Shown piece after piece: positions 43,521-55,700 of a stretch of 64,000 bases of DNA. The notes below the pieces were generated by a model that searched no databases, was not told the origin of the DNA, and was given only the letters and a program-made list of their open reading frames with translations. Within the stretch, counting starts at the first letter, position 1. Every line of letters starts with the position of its first letter. This stretch comes from Gnetum montanum. Lineage: Eukaryota > Streptophyta > Gnetopsida > Gnetales > Gnetaceae. A program made the position numbers and the translations under genes. The stretch covers positions 210,011 to 274,010 of the forward strand of contig MNCI01023974.1 of the NCBI GenBank assembly GCA_015680685.1, given 5' to 3'.

Positions 43521-45559
43521 CTAGAGTTTTCATTAAAAACCAAAATACCCAACATTTTGTAGTAATTTTTGCTTTTACCAGTCTCTATGCATAACATGCT
43601 ATAGTAGAGCTAAATATTTTGAGCTTCTTTTTGCCATAGTGAAGGCAAAACTCTCAAGTTTTAACAATCATGGTGAAGAAGGTTGGATCAACAAGTGGGA
43701 ATTTGGTATTAGATGAGAAGGAGAAGGTAGTGCAGATTATTTCTAGGCTTCCAAATTTATTTGTAGGTGAAGTATCTTCATCGAAGATCATCGGGTTCCA
43801 ATTTTCCCTGCATTTTCTTTATTTTTGACTAAATTCTAGAATCGTTTTTCCATCTCTAGTCTTGCTTTGGTCAAAATTTTGCATCTTGACTACATCGAAT
43901 CTGAGATTTAGGCTTTTCGATCATGTTGGGAATAAAAATTGGTATTTTGGACATCTTGTGATAGAGATTTGGATTTTTTCCTCACACCACATATAGCATC
44001 GATGTCTTATTTTTGCTAGTTTTGGTCAAATTTTAATGTTTTTTCTAGATTATGTGTAATGTAATTTTTAAGTTTTGTCTTCATAGAATTATTATTTGAG
44101 GTCTTCCGACTATAATGGATGTGAATTTTGAGTTTTTAGATTTTTTATTGCAAAGATATGGATTTTTTCTCAACCCAATCACAACGTTTTGGCCTAGCTT
44201 TCTAAAATTTTTATAGTTTTCTCATGGAAAAATTGGTAGTCTTGGCAATTTTTTGACTACATATGGTTAGCATCCTAGGTTCTTGTGGATGCTAGATGTG
44301 TTGTTAGTGGATTCTAGACCATGCTTATATTTTTTAGAATTTTTTAAAAAAATTTAAAAGGTTTTTACTACATTCGATTTACTATAAACCAAGGTTTTTT
44401 GGTCAAAATTGCATGCAACTCTAGGTTTTCTTGTTCATGATAATGCAATGTTGATGGTGAATTTAGGTTGTTTGGAGCATGTTCTTTGCATCTACAATCA
44501 AAAATAAATTTTTAAAATTTTTTTTGAGGCTTTTCCCAGCCTTGGAATATGTGTTGTCCAATTTTTAGTTTTGGTTGTAGATTTTTTGGATCTTTTGTTT
44601 GTCAAGTTTGATGTGTGATTTAATGTTATTTGTGTTTATGATTACTATGGTCACTAATGTGTAGTCCTTAGACAATGGTAATGATGTCTTTGGCAAAATC
44701 CCCCTCCTCCTCCCATGGTTCAATTAAAGTTGTTAATGTTGATAATGTGTTATCACATCCTAGGTGTTATGGCTTTCAGTTGTTACCAGTTATAGTTTTA
44801 GAAGTTGTGTACGTTACATTATGTAACTATGGCTATTGTCATAGACCATTTTTCCATACTTAGGCTCATGTTGTCACATTTTCATTTCATGTTACTTGCT
44901 GCCCTTGGCTACAATTTTAATTACTTTTTATATTTTATGTTTTGTATAAATAAAATATTTAGGCCACACAGTTAAAAAAAGGTAAAAGGCTACCTACCAA
45001 GTAAAATATTGACAATGTAATAAGATGAAACATATAAAACATGGCATAACTGTAAAGATAAAAATAAAAATCAATCATCATGTATATGCAAGGGGAAAGG
45101 AAGAGAGGCCACACATTCACTAGTCTTAGGCCTTGGTAGGTCATGATGTTGCTAATTTTAGGCCTTTGTAGGACATGGTATCAGTTTTCTATTAAGCATG
45201 AAATAATCTTGAAAGAAAATATTGGAATAAAATAAACATGGATACATGATATAAGGTTGTAAAAGTAAACAAATGATTGTTGACAAAATAAGGAATAAGA
45301 TGTCTATGATGGATTTGTTGCTTGATCCCCAATATATCAAGGGACTTCCTTTGCACAATCTTATGTTCCTCCTTCTTGTTCAATATGGCAAGTGATAAGG
45401 CATTCTTGTTAATCATTCAATGTTGTAGAGTTGACATTGTTATTGTTGGTATTAATCCCAACCTAAGTATCAGGAGCTTCATCTTGAAACTCCATCTCTA
45501 ATTCTTATTCAATGTTGATGTTGTTAATGGATGATAGAGACATGTTGTCCCTACAAATT
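43521..45559. other. Noncoding region of element C downstream of protease
   Basis: T-rich on the plus strand. No RT motif (Y/F-x-D-D) with proper surroundings was found on the minus strand, where the RT of a Tat element should start. The short frames at 44959-45416 are AT-rich and unrecognised. Confidence 0.45.
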
Positions 45560-46020
45560 ATAATTTCATCACCTTCTTATGGAAAATGAATCTCCGAGTG
45601 TATAGGAGATGAAACTGCTCAAAGCTTAGCTAACCATGGTCTTCCTAGGATCAAGTTAAAATAAGGTATCTCTTCAATCACTAAGAAGTTGATGAATGTG
45701 AAAAAATATTCCCTAGCTACAAATTCTAAGGAGATAGAATCTCGTATGGATACTCATGATCCATTAAATGACTTGAGAATGGAGGTAGAAGTTTCTTGAA
45801 TATTTTCAGTTGAGCCTAGATTCTCAACAATGGTAAATGGCATCACATTAGTTGATTCCCTATCATCTACGTGGACACGATGAACCTTATACTTGGCAAC
45901 ATGTATGATAATGAGGATAGAAGCAAATAGAACTTCTTCATTTTATCAGTCAATCTTCACTTCACTATCATGAAAGATGAGCATGGGGTGATTCTTATGT
46001 TTTGCTAAGCAAGGTTTGCT
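45560..46020 (-). pseudogene. Element C aspartic protease region
   Basis: On the minus strand the text runs HVAKYKVHRVHVDDRESTNV, ILKSFNGS, ISLEFVAREYFFTFINFLVI and YFNLILGRPWLAKL, with a few stops. This fits the Tat-type protease and linker (VDDGSS-VM, SFDGS, FVV-YN-ILGRPWL). The active-site glycine of VDDGS appears as arginine. It would cleave Gag; it is not functional here. Confidence 0.72.
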
Positions 46021-46849
46021 TGATGATAAAGTAAATGGATTCTTTGTTAGCAAGCATGTCTCTACTTATAGGAATAGAAGTCAACATTTGAGCTAGCACA
46101 TCTCCATGAGTAGGGAAAGTCATGATTATATCATATAGTTTCAATGATTTGTTCTTCTATTTCAGGGACCATTTGACTTTTTTCATTGTTACAAGGAAAT
46201 TATTTTCCTTGACATGTGATTTTTTAACCTTGGTAGTCTTACTTTCCTTCATTTTTCCTAGATTTTTTGGCTCATGTCTCGGTGTGTGTTTCTTCTATCT
46301 CTTTTCATACCTTATTTGTGATTCTCTCTTAGTTGATTGGTTGATGCAGTTTGATCAATGGGGTTCATAGGTGGAGTTATTTTTGATGTAGGCCTAGGTG
46401 GGTCAACTTGTTTCAAAGCCTTTTATTATCGACTACCTTCAGTGGGCTTAGTTATTTTTTTGGTGATAAGTTATTTTTGTTGACTTTGTGGTGATGATTT
46501 CTTACTGATTGTTGAGTTATTAGCCACAATAGACAAGCCTCAGTTATAGGTTGTTGCAGATTTGCTTATGGATGGTGGATGGACCCTCATAATGAATGGT
46601 TCCCTAGCCTTAGAAGGATTGGTAGTACTTTATTTGGATCATGATGTTGATGCCAATGAAGTTGGAACATGTATAAAAAAAGGCTCCTTAGGGGCTGGAG
46701 GTGATGATATCCATATGACAAAGGGCTCTCTAGGCTTTAGGTCTTAAGGTTGAGTGCTAGTTGATGGTACTTTAATGATAAATGATTTTTTAGGAGGACT
46801 AGACCATTTTGTTACTATGAATGAGGCTGTGATATAGATGTTATTGTTG

Positions 46850-48460
46850 GCATTGATGAATTTGGGCTCATTCAACACTAGCTCTCCATGATTAATCATC
46901 TTCTGGAGATCATCTTTTAATGCTAAGAAAAAATTGGTATCATGACCAATTAGTTAATGATAATGGAAAAACCTATCAAGCTTGAAGTACTTTGATAGTA
47001 TTGGATTATCTTTGGTTGCCACCATTGGATATCTAACTATCTCAAAAAGATAATTGTATCTCTTACAAGCTTCCTTAGAGAGTTTATTATGTTAAATACA
47101 ATTATCTTTAAGCAATTATTCTAGGAGCTCAAAAGGTTTCATAGGCAACTTTGTATAGTTAGACCTATCCTTGCACTCAAAATTTGGTCTTGGATTGTTA
47201 GAAGCATATGACATAGATGGTTACGATAGGTCAAAAGATGTGTTGTGTGGCAAAGACTTTAAGGTGTGTTACGTGATGAAGACTTTTTCCTCTCTACTTG
47301 CTTTAGCTCTTTTTTTATTTTGGCCATGGTTGTTTCTGCTTGTTTGATCTTATCTTTGTTCCTCCTTAAGTGCTAGTTCTTATAGTCCACATAGGCTGGA
47401 TCATTGCTAGCTTTAATAGCCTCCTTAATTTTCTTAATTTATGAAAAGGCTTGGCTCAATGATCAAGGTTTTAAATAGTAAAGCTTTAACTTAATGAAGT
47501 CATTAACCACTCCCTTGAAGATAGCCAAAAAGTGGATCTCAGAGATGGGCTCGAGAATCTCAATTAGTGTCATGTTTCATCTCTAAATGAACCTTTAGAT
47601 AGGTTCAAGTGGCCCCTGCTTCACCTTCATAAGTTGATCTATGATTGTATCAATATTCAAGTTGTATTTAAAGTGGTTGACAAATTGGTTTATCATGTCT
47701 TCAACAGATGATATAGAACCTCTAGGTAAGGTTTGGTACTAGTTCAAAGTCTTTCCTTTCAAGGACATAGGGAAAATATGTAGTAGTGTGTGAGGCCAAC
47801 CTTGCAACATAAGGTACTCAAAATGGAAAATTATAAGGTGTGCATTAGGATCTCATTCATCATTGTATATAGTGAAGCTTGGGATAGGCATGCTTGTAGG
47901 TAACATAATTTGATAAATGGTAGGGCTAATGGGATCATCCTAGTAGAAGTCCATAACCTTTATTGTTTAATTTGTGCTAGTTTTTTTAGCTTCATAGTAA
48001 GGTCTTGGATCATTTGGAAAGCTTGATCTAGGGCTTTTGGAGCTCTAAATAGCTACACTTGGAGAGGTTGAATGGTTGGTCATTGTTAAACAAGCAATGG
48101 TATAGACTAGAGGGGTCATGTGACTATTGTTGTAAGAGGATTAAATAGGAAGCATGATGTTTGTACATGGACATGAAAAGCAAAGGAAGTGTTGGAAATG
48201 AATGGATTATGTAAAACACATGGAATTTGCATTGCAAGAGAAGGACCAACTGAAACTATAAAAGGTTGAGGCATGAGGGAAATTACTAACAAAGGTGAAG
48301 GCACTAAGATGAAAAGTGAAGTAAATAAGGAAGCAGTTGAAAACTTGGGTTTGTAGAGGTCATGGAGGGGGGGGGTGTGGTTTGGTATTACTCAAGTAGG
48401 AGGCATAGAGTTAAACATGGTCACCTTGGAAAGGTTCCCTATGAATGTATCTAGTTTGTA
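46850..48460 (-). pseudogene. Element C gag
   Basis: The retrotransposon gag domain is at about 47900-47600 on the minus strand: SMPIPSFTIYNDE, a stop, DPNAHLIIFHFEYLMLQGW, MSLKGKTL, and SVEDMINQFVNHFKYNLNID. A Tat-type motif follows at 46990-46880: FHYH, a stop, LIGHDTNFFLALKDDLQKMI and NHGEL. This is similar to GHDTEDCFALKDEIQRLI of Tat gags. The exact start is not clear; an ATG near 48418 is possible. Stops are frequent but frameshifts seem few. Confidence 0.75.
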
Positions 48461-48479
48461 ATCAACTTTGAACTCATCT

Positions 48480-49592
48480 CGATCCTTTGGGTAAGATCCT
48501 AAACTAGCTTTTTTACTTACTTCACTATCATCATTTGTACTTACCAACTATACCAATAGGTGCATGTAGAATTAAGATAATTCAATGCAACCATATGGTG
48601 AAGGGATGTATTCCTTTCCATCATTTTGGATCAACTCGTATTGATGTTTAGAATTAAACTCCTTACATGGGATATGCATAGCCACTTTGATTTTTGTGCA
48701 TATGAAATTGCAATATTGTTGATCAATGTTCACATGAACTAAGCTAAGTCCTAACAACATAAGAAACTACTTACACTCCACTACAGGTGGCCTTTAGGAT
48801 CATATACACTAGTAGATTCCTAGTTCAAGACTATGGCTATTATGTTGTGTGGTAGGATAGATGAAACGAAGGGCATAACATGTGGGAGAAAAATTAATTA
48901 TTCACGTGTAATAAAATCTTTAAAGACTGTTAGAATTTTAAACAATTTATAAGCTTGCAAGGTATAAGGTTCATAGTGTGTAAATCCCATAGTGTGTGAG
49001 ATTGTAGCGTGTGAAGCTAGACTATATGAGGCTGCAACATGTAAGACTCATAGCATGTGAGACCTATAGTGTGTGAAGTTGTAGCGTATAATGCTATAGC
49101 ATATAAGAGTTGGATCGTATAAAGCTATAGTGTGTGGAATGCAGCATGGCAACTGTAACAATGATTTTTTTATTTTTTTCTAGCATATTTAACAAAGTTA
49201 AGAGAAATGTAAACAAGCTTAAGCATATGTATAAAGGGAAAAACTACAAATTGTAAACATAGGAAATGAAAGAAGGAGTGTGCACTATAATTGCAAAGAC
49301 AATGCAGTGAATTGGGATAGCACTATGTACTACAATTACAAAAATTAATTTTTTAATTTTACAAAGTAGTGAATAGGGGCAGTGCTACATACTACAACTA
49401 TAAAAACAATAATAAAAGAATTTTGTTTTAATTTTTTTGCAAGAGTTAAAGAAAAATTTGCTATAGTATCACATGCTGGAGTTATAGAGAATCCAAAATA
49501 GTTTTTATTTGTCGATACACTATGGTGATTGGGCAAAAACATGCAAAAAAATAATTTTGCAAATTTGTTTGTGGGCTAAAAAGTGAGGTAAA
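48480..49592 (-). other. Element C leader with AGTGTGTG-type repeat words
   Basis: No coding sequence is recognised. At 48960-49150 about ten words like CATAGTGTGTGAG, TAGCGTGTGAAG and CAGCATGTGAGACC recur about every 18-22 bases. They are the same word type as at 42150-43520 on the other side of gag-protease. Confidence 0.6.
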
Positions 49593-49612
49593 GGCCCTCC
49601 TTCTAGTGCCAA
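49593..49612 (-). other. Possible primer binding site of element C
   Basis: The minus strand reads TTGGCACTAGAAGGAGGGCC within a few bases of the inferred LTR end. Position and the TTGGC start fit a primer site. I cannot name the tRNA with certainty. Confidence 0.5.
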
Positions 49613-49615
49613 AAA

Positions 49616-50638
49616 ACTATAGTGATTGAAAAATTTGGTGTTGGAAAACCAAAAAATCTTAGTGTAGATTAGTTCTAACATCAAGATCCACAGACCTTGG
49701 AAGGATTTGGAGTGCCTTAAACAATATGGCTGATTGCTATAGGACTTAGAAAGCCTATTACCATGCATAATAAATAAGAGAAAAATAAAGCATATGAAAT
49801 GAGGATTTAGCATTGGACCAAGAATGGAGAGAGATGTATTAAATGTACATAAAATATGGCCAAAAAACTATAAAACTTTGTATTAAAATACTGTAAGTAG
49901 CTAGGTTTAGAGAGTATAGATCTGTAGGATTTGAAAGCTTGAAAATTCAAAAATAGCTTTAAAATCTAGTATAAAAGGAAGGGTGTGTTCTGCACTAGTC
50001 TCCTAATCAATTTGCAATGCAATAAATGTTGCCAAAAATCTTGCAAAAGGATGTTGAATTTGTGCTAAATTCTTCATCCTTTACTAAAACTAGGTCTCTC
50101 TTTTTTTATCAAAAAATGCTCTTCTCTATGGATAGAAAAGATCTACCACAAACTTTTGAAAACTATGTAGAACCTGGTATAAATAGCCTTGAATTTATTG
50201 TGCTTGCATTAATTACATTTCCATACACTTTTTGGAGTATCACATGGTGTTTTTAAGGCCATTTTCATGGCCAAAAAGTGATGCATATGGGTCACTAGTG
50301 CTTTTGAATTTTTTCTTCATGTTTTGGTAGTGTATTTTGGGCTATTTTCATGGTTCAAACTATAGCATATGGGCCACCATCATTTTTGGCTTTTGCTACT
50401 AATTTTGGAAACATTTTTAGCTTTTTGATCTTTACATGCTAGAAAAATGAAATTCATAGCATGTGGGATGTAAATTTCACTTTTACACATTAAAAGTGGC
50501 TTGAAACTTTGGCAAAACAAGGTCATAGTATAGGATTATTGATGGGAAAACAAGGCAATTTTTTTCACTCTTGAATTCCTACCAAATTACAAGATAAAAA
50601 TTTGGCTACTAGGCTTCTTATGTGCAACATGAATTTTC
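49616..50638 (-). repeat. Element C 5' LTR (right copy, about 1.0 kb)
   Basis: It aligns with the left copy along its whole length, with small insertions around 50290-50400 (a partial duplication of the CATGGGCCA/TTTTGGCTTTT block). Confidence 0.85.
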
Positions 50639-51780
50639 TTGAGATGTTTCACCTATCTACTCATATAAGAGACTTCTGTTGAATAGGATAATAAGAAGAA
50701 GTAATAATTCATCCACCAAATTAAGCACTAAATGGAGATAGATGATAGCCTCTATAAAATTTATGTAGATGACCTGGTACAATGGTCTATACCTAATGAA
50801 GATTAGCCTAGGATTCTCCAAGATGCTTATGAAGGCCCTTATGTAGAACATTATGCTAGAAGAAGAGAACCATAAAAATCCTAATGGTAGGATATTTCTA
50901 GTTCTTGATCTTTAGATTTGCACAGAATTTTGTCCATTCATATGAATATTTCCAATGAGATGGAGGAATAACAACCAAGTTGAAAGGGTCTTAATAGTGA
51001 ATATAGCCACTAAAGCCTTTTTATCTATGGGAAATTGACTTCATGGGGTCCATCACCTTAATATCAAATAGGAAGTCTTACATCACTATTATTATTGATT
51101 ATTGTACCAAATGGGTAAAAGCTGCAACAATCACCAATTATACATATTCTACTACAGCTCAATTTTTCCAACAATAAGTGGTAAATAGGTTTGATGTGTC
51201 TAGGATACTAATATCTAATAATGGAACCCATTTCACAAGTGACACCTTTAGGAAGTTGATGCAACACTTATGGGTGGAGCATAAACTCATAACACCTTAT
51301 TACCCTAACACCAATGATCAAGCAAAAGTAACAAATAGGGAGATTACATGAATCCTAACTAGGACTATTAGCTAATATAGGAAAGATTGAAAACTTCCTA
51401 TAGGCTACTCCCCCTATGAGGTAGTATACCAAAACTTAGCCAAACTTCCAATTCAAAGTGAACTTCATATACTAAACACTGCATGTGACCTTGACCTAAA
51501 CATTAACCTAGAAAAAAATGACTAATGATCCTCAATATGCTAGATGAAAATAGAAGAGTAATCATTATAATGAATGAAGTACATGAGACATATAATAAAC
51601 ACTATCATGATTCTAGGATCAGAAAGGCCAAATTTAAATAAGGAGACTAGGTTATCTATTAGAATCTCACTCATATACCTCAATAAAAAAAAGTTCAAAT
51701 ATTATGAAAAGAACCTTATATCATACATTCAACCTTTCCTTCTAGAGTCATGAAGATTTACCATTAAAAAAGCCTAAATA
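50639..51780 (+). pseudogene. Element X integrase
   Basis: Homology resumes with MEIDDSLYKIYVDDLVQWSI (about 50732-50790), the zinc-finger region before the core. The core reads WEIDFMGSITLISNRKSYIT and IIIDYCTKWVKAATIT, then ILISNNGTHFTSDTFRKL and YPNTNDQAKVTNREI (about 51030-51360). Of the catalytic D, D, E set, the first D remains, the second is N (NNGTHF), and the E of GQAE is K (DQAK). The C-terminal part with SYIQPFLLES ends near 51750. The sequence corresponds to 62225-62790 of E. Confidence 0.85.
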
Positions 51781-53279
51781 ACCCTAAAAGGACTTCTAAG
51801 TAACCAAGGTCCAAAACAATATATTAATTCTCCATCCAACTAAGTCATAGGAAAGATAACCATCTAACTAGACATCTTGGGAGAACAAAATTTTTCACTT
51901 TTTCATTTAGCATCATTCTTTGATTTATTTTTTCATTCTTCATAGCTTTTCTATTTTTTGTAATTCTTCATTTTCTTTTGTATATTTTAGTTTCTTTGAG
52001 ACATGCATATTTTTAAGTCATTAAAGTTTATTATTACCAATGTAATACATCAAGATTATTTTTTTCATGTATAGGACAACCTTGCTATTGGAACTATGTT
52101 TGATTCTAACAATTTATTAGGGACACGATGGGACAAGGTAGTGAGTTCACAACATCTATCCCTTCCATTTCTATTAATAAGAGATACACATCATGGAAGA
52201 AATATAGTTGTGTCACATTAAAATCAAAAACAATTCATGATCTAGCAACTTGAACAAAGGGAGAAGAAGTAAGAGGGTATAGAAAAGGGTATGGTCTCAA
52301 GAAAACTTATTGATCCTTTAAGCTTCTTTTATGAGTCCCATTACACTACATGGGTATATCATTGCTAATATTATACATTTAAATTGAATCATGTTCTCTA
52401 ACAATTGTAATCCCAAGAACAAAAATTTAGACAAATCATACCTCTAAAGATCTCTTAGGAGTAAGCACTAAATATGAGGTTGGAAAATCATGTTACTTAT
52501 GCTTGAAGATACCCCTCTAACTAAAGCTAGGAATTTTTTTCCAAATAATTGTAAATGTGGAACTACTTCCCTATTTATCTTTTATTGAGTAACGATATTC
52601 TTCTCTAGCTGTAGTGATCTTATGATTGTAAGTTTAAGAGGATGCAATGCAATACCACTAAAATAGTATGGACTTGATTTAGAACCTAGAAAAAAAGGTA
52701 TTTGAATCATCTTAACCACATTTTCACACAAGAATCTATTGTAAAAATGGTAAGGTATCTGACATCCTGACTCATGCAGTTCCTTCTAGGTTCCATTATC
52801 CACCTCATTGCTAAGTATCATAATTCACTTGATGAATTTTGCTTAGTATAGTGTAAGATCCTAATGGTGATTGTTGTGTTGGTGTGGTTTATAACTTGGA
52901 TCAATATTAAATTTTCAAGGTGTCTATGAACATCTCTTGAAATTGTTATGTAAAGGCATTTAAGACATGGACATGCTTTGGGGAGGATTCACTTGTATAA
53001 CTCTTAAACATCTAGTTTATAATCCATCATCACATGTCTAGTTTCATTCAACTACAATCCTAATGATAAATGCAGTATCCAACTTTTCTTATTTTTGCAT
53101 GTTTATTGGGTACATAAAATCTCATGCTTAACTATTGAGCTTCTATATATTTAATACCCTTAATTGTAATCTCATGATTATTGTCTTTACCCTTAGAACT
53201 TCTCTTCAACTTGTATTTGATACCTCATTTTCTTTAAAATTTGTAAAAATCCCTTATATTTTAAGTGGAAACATTTTGG
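51781..53279 (+). other. Probable 3' noncoding region of element X
   Basis: The T-rich stretch 51890-52010 resembles the equivalent region of E (62945-63060). Further on I recognise nothing. A 3' LTR of the X type was not found. Confidence 0.45.
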
Positions 53280-53400
53280 CCAATAGATGTGTCAACACAT
53301 CTCCATCGACATGATTAAATTTGTCAATGCATCCTTGTCGATGCATACACATCAATGCAATATAAAAATAGTATAAATATATGCAATACTTAGTTGATTT
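53280..53400 (+). promoter_or_regulatory. U3/TATA-like segment resembling the D LTR
   Basis: CATCGACATG, TTGTCAATGCAT, TTGTCGATGCAT and ACATCAATGCA recur about every 20 bases before ATAGTATAAATATATG. The D LTR has similar TCGATGG/CATTGATGG words before its TATAAATA. It may be a truncated LTR, perhaps the lost 3' LTR of X. Confidence 0.35.
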
Positions 53401-53819
53401 TCACCATTTTTTCTAAGCAAGAAAGGAGTTTTTTCCATTTTTAGAGCTCAAAAGATTTCAATAATCATAACTTTTCCTCAAAACATTTAATTTAACCCAT
53501 TGTTGAACTTGTGAGATTTCAAATTTAAGCTCTATATTATGGGATCACCAATTACCAATTTTTTAATAAAATTTCTAACACCCCATAGATAGTTAAGATG
53601 AAATTAAGGCATTAAATACTAATTAAAAATATAAAAAAATTTAAAAATTTTAAAAATGACAAACTTAACTACCTTAGAACTTCAAATCTTAAGCATCTAC
53701 AACCACTTAATATCTTTAATGCCCTATTTTTCAAATTAAACTTAATAATGGACAACAGAAGGTACATATGTTTAAGAATATATAGGAAAAACTAATCCAT
53801 GATTGTCCATGTGATTGTA

Positions 53820-55700
53820 GATGGCTTCTAAGAAAAGTTCTTAAGTGGGTAAATCATCACAACTTATGGAAAAGTAGCTAAGGAAAGGGTGATGATAGCA
53901 ACAACAATAAGAACAGGTTGCTAAGATAACACATGACATAGGACCACTGAGTGAAGAACTAGAGGAGAAATTTGTGTGATAGATTCCCACCATAAAAATA
54001 GGATAATCCAAATAGGATGAGGTGCTCAAATCCAAGTAAAAATTAGAAGTCACCTTAACCAAGACCTACCTTGAGAAGGTTCATAACAAGAAAACCTAAA
54101 GCATAGTTCTTCATGAATCAAACTTTGGAAATTTTCTTGAGTTTGTTCATGAAGAGGTTCAAGCCCAAATGTAGATGCCCTTGCTATTAGCACCATTGCC
54201 ACTAGTGAAGAATGGTATCTGAGGGATATCTAGCTATTTTGGAACAACTATCAAGAATAGGCAAATTATAAAGATAAAGTGCATCACCATCTCCTACTTA
54301 GTGGAGGCCGTAGTGAAGACCCTTAGATTGTCAAAAATTAGGAAAAAGTTGGTATAAGTCTCTATCCAGGTAGATGCAAACGTTAAAAAGGAATGAACAT
54401 AGTGATGTTACAGAGTGGACCATAAGGAGTACAATGCCCTTACAAAGGTGGAAAAGATCTACTTTTAAATTTTAGCCTATCATTTGACTCTAATGATATG
54501 ATCAAGTAAAGTCACAATGTTTTCCTCAAGGACATGTGTTACTCTAAGCAAAAAATTATTAGTTAACCTACCCTAGCTAATGTTCTTAGAAATAGAAAAG
54601 AGGTTTTAGGAAAATAAAAAGAATAGGAAAATACTCCCCTTTCAATGTTAGATCAAAAAATTATGCAATATGAGAGGGATAGAACACTACTTAAATGATA
54701 TGCTTCGTAGGGCTTCTGCCCTCATCCTGGCAGGAGATGATAAAGGATAAGGTCACTAGAAAGTCCTAAGAGGAGGCATGACTATCACCACCAACTTTAC
54801 CAAAAATGACCACAACTGATAAATGCCTAAGAAAACTTAGGAAGTAGTAGAAATAACATGCATCAAGAAGTGATGGTAATCCATCACTCTACCACCTAGT
54901 CATGAGCCATTTGAATAAGGTCATGAGGATCATTAGTTGGCCAAAGGATCATCTAGATAGCTTATTCTCCTTGCAACCAAATGAGGCTCCTATTTGTACC
55001 AACCATAATACATGAGAGGTCATCATTTCACTCTCTAGAGAACAATGTCCTAAAATTTCTAGAAATGTTATAGATTTCTTTGTATTTCTTGAGAAAGGAA
55101 AAAGTGCAATAGTCCTAGTCATACCACACAAGGGCTAGGAGACCACTATTGAGGTGGTTGTAGATAGAGTAGGAGAAGTTCTAAGGGCTCTTACAACATC
55201 TATACTAGACATTGCTACCATGGTGGATCTCCAAGAGTCTATAAAAAATCAAAATAAAGGGGTTGATAACAGCTTAAGATGAAGAAGCACTTGAATGATT
55301 AGTGAGATCTAGGCAACTAATTTCAAAACTATTTAATATTTCAAATGATATTTTGGTAACCCAACCAAGGTTGTTAGAGATAAGAGACAAGCTCCTTATC
55401 ATAGAGACACAAGTAGAGGAAGCTACTAACATTAAATAAAGGTTGATAGCAAAGATTGATGATCTAAGAGCCCATTTTTTTGATCTTACCATTTTGAAGC
55501 CTAAGCTAACAAGAGATGAAGCTTTTCAATAACTTCAACAAAAACTTAAAGAAGCTGAGAATGTCAAGAAGACTATGGTATGGGATGCATCATTATTGAA
55601 TATCATGCTCATTTCCATAAATAATGATCTAATGTAGATATGCAAAGAGATTAAGTTTCTAATTAGTGTAGGGACACCTGTTTCAAAGCCCTTTTCATCC
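53820..55700 (+). pseudogene. Decayed unknown ORF with coiled-coil-like C-terminal half
   Basis: The plus-strand text starts MASKKSS and later reads ITHDIGPLSEELEEKFV, FGNFLEFVHEEVQAQM and LVEAVVKTLRLSKIRKKLV. Then come VIDFFVFLEKGKSAIVLVIP and EVVVDRVGEVLRALTTSILD. The end (55290-55660) is rich in L, E, K and D with heptad-like spacing: RLLEIRDKLLIIETQVEEAT, LIAKIDDLRAHFFDL, LQQKLKEAENVKKTM. Stops are frequent and one or two shifts are needed. I do not recognise the family. It could be an additional 3' ORF of X, a different old element, or a host pseudogene. Confidence 0.4.

Larger units (their letters stand above)
39239..50638 (-). mobile_element. Element C: Tat-like LTR element with gag and protease only (about 11.4 kb), nested in X
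   Basis: Two LTRs of about 1 kb (39239-40189 and 49616-50638) enclose 9.4 kb. On the minus strand a primer-site-like motif, a leader, gag (48460-46850) and protease (46020-45560) follow the right LTR. The remaining 5.2 kb up to the left LTR has no RT, RNase H or integrase that I can recognise, but several repeat structures. The gag and protease fit the Tat/Ogre branch of Ty3/gypsy. Terminal TG...CA and target duplication could not be resolved; boundaries are uncertain by about 25 bases. Confidence 0.75.
25418..52050 (+). mobile_element. Element X: old Athila-like Ty3/gypsy element, split by insertions B and C
   Basis: The coding order on the plus strand is gag (27914-29250), protease (29830-30230), RT (30680-31330) and RNase H (31330-31700 and, after B, 38764-39238), then integrase after C (50639-51780). 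The pieces align with E (57640-62800). Removing B and one copy of its CACAT duplication rejoins the RNase H text. Removing C brings the RNase H/integrase linker next to the integrase zinc-binding region. All frames carry many stops. Two LTRs lie in tandem at the 5' side; no 3' LTR is recognised, and the right limit is a guess. Confidence 0.88.

Noticed and set aside
39239-50638. A target site duplication and TG...CA ends for element C
   Set aside because: Several placements of the LTR ends were tried; none gives matching 5-base flanks. The two copies also share GAATTTTC beyond the GCAACA end.
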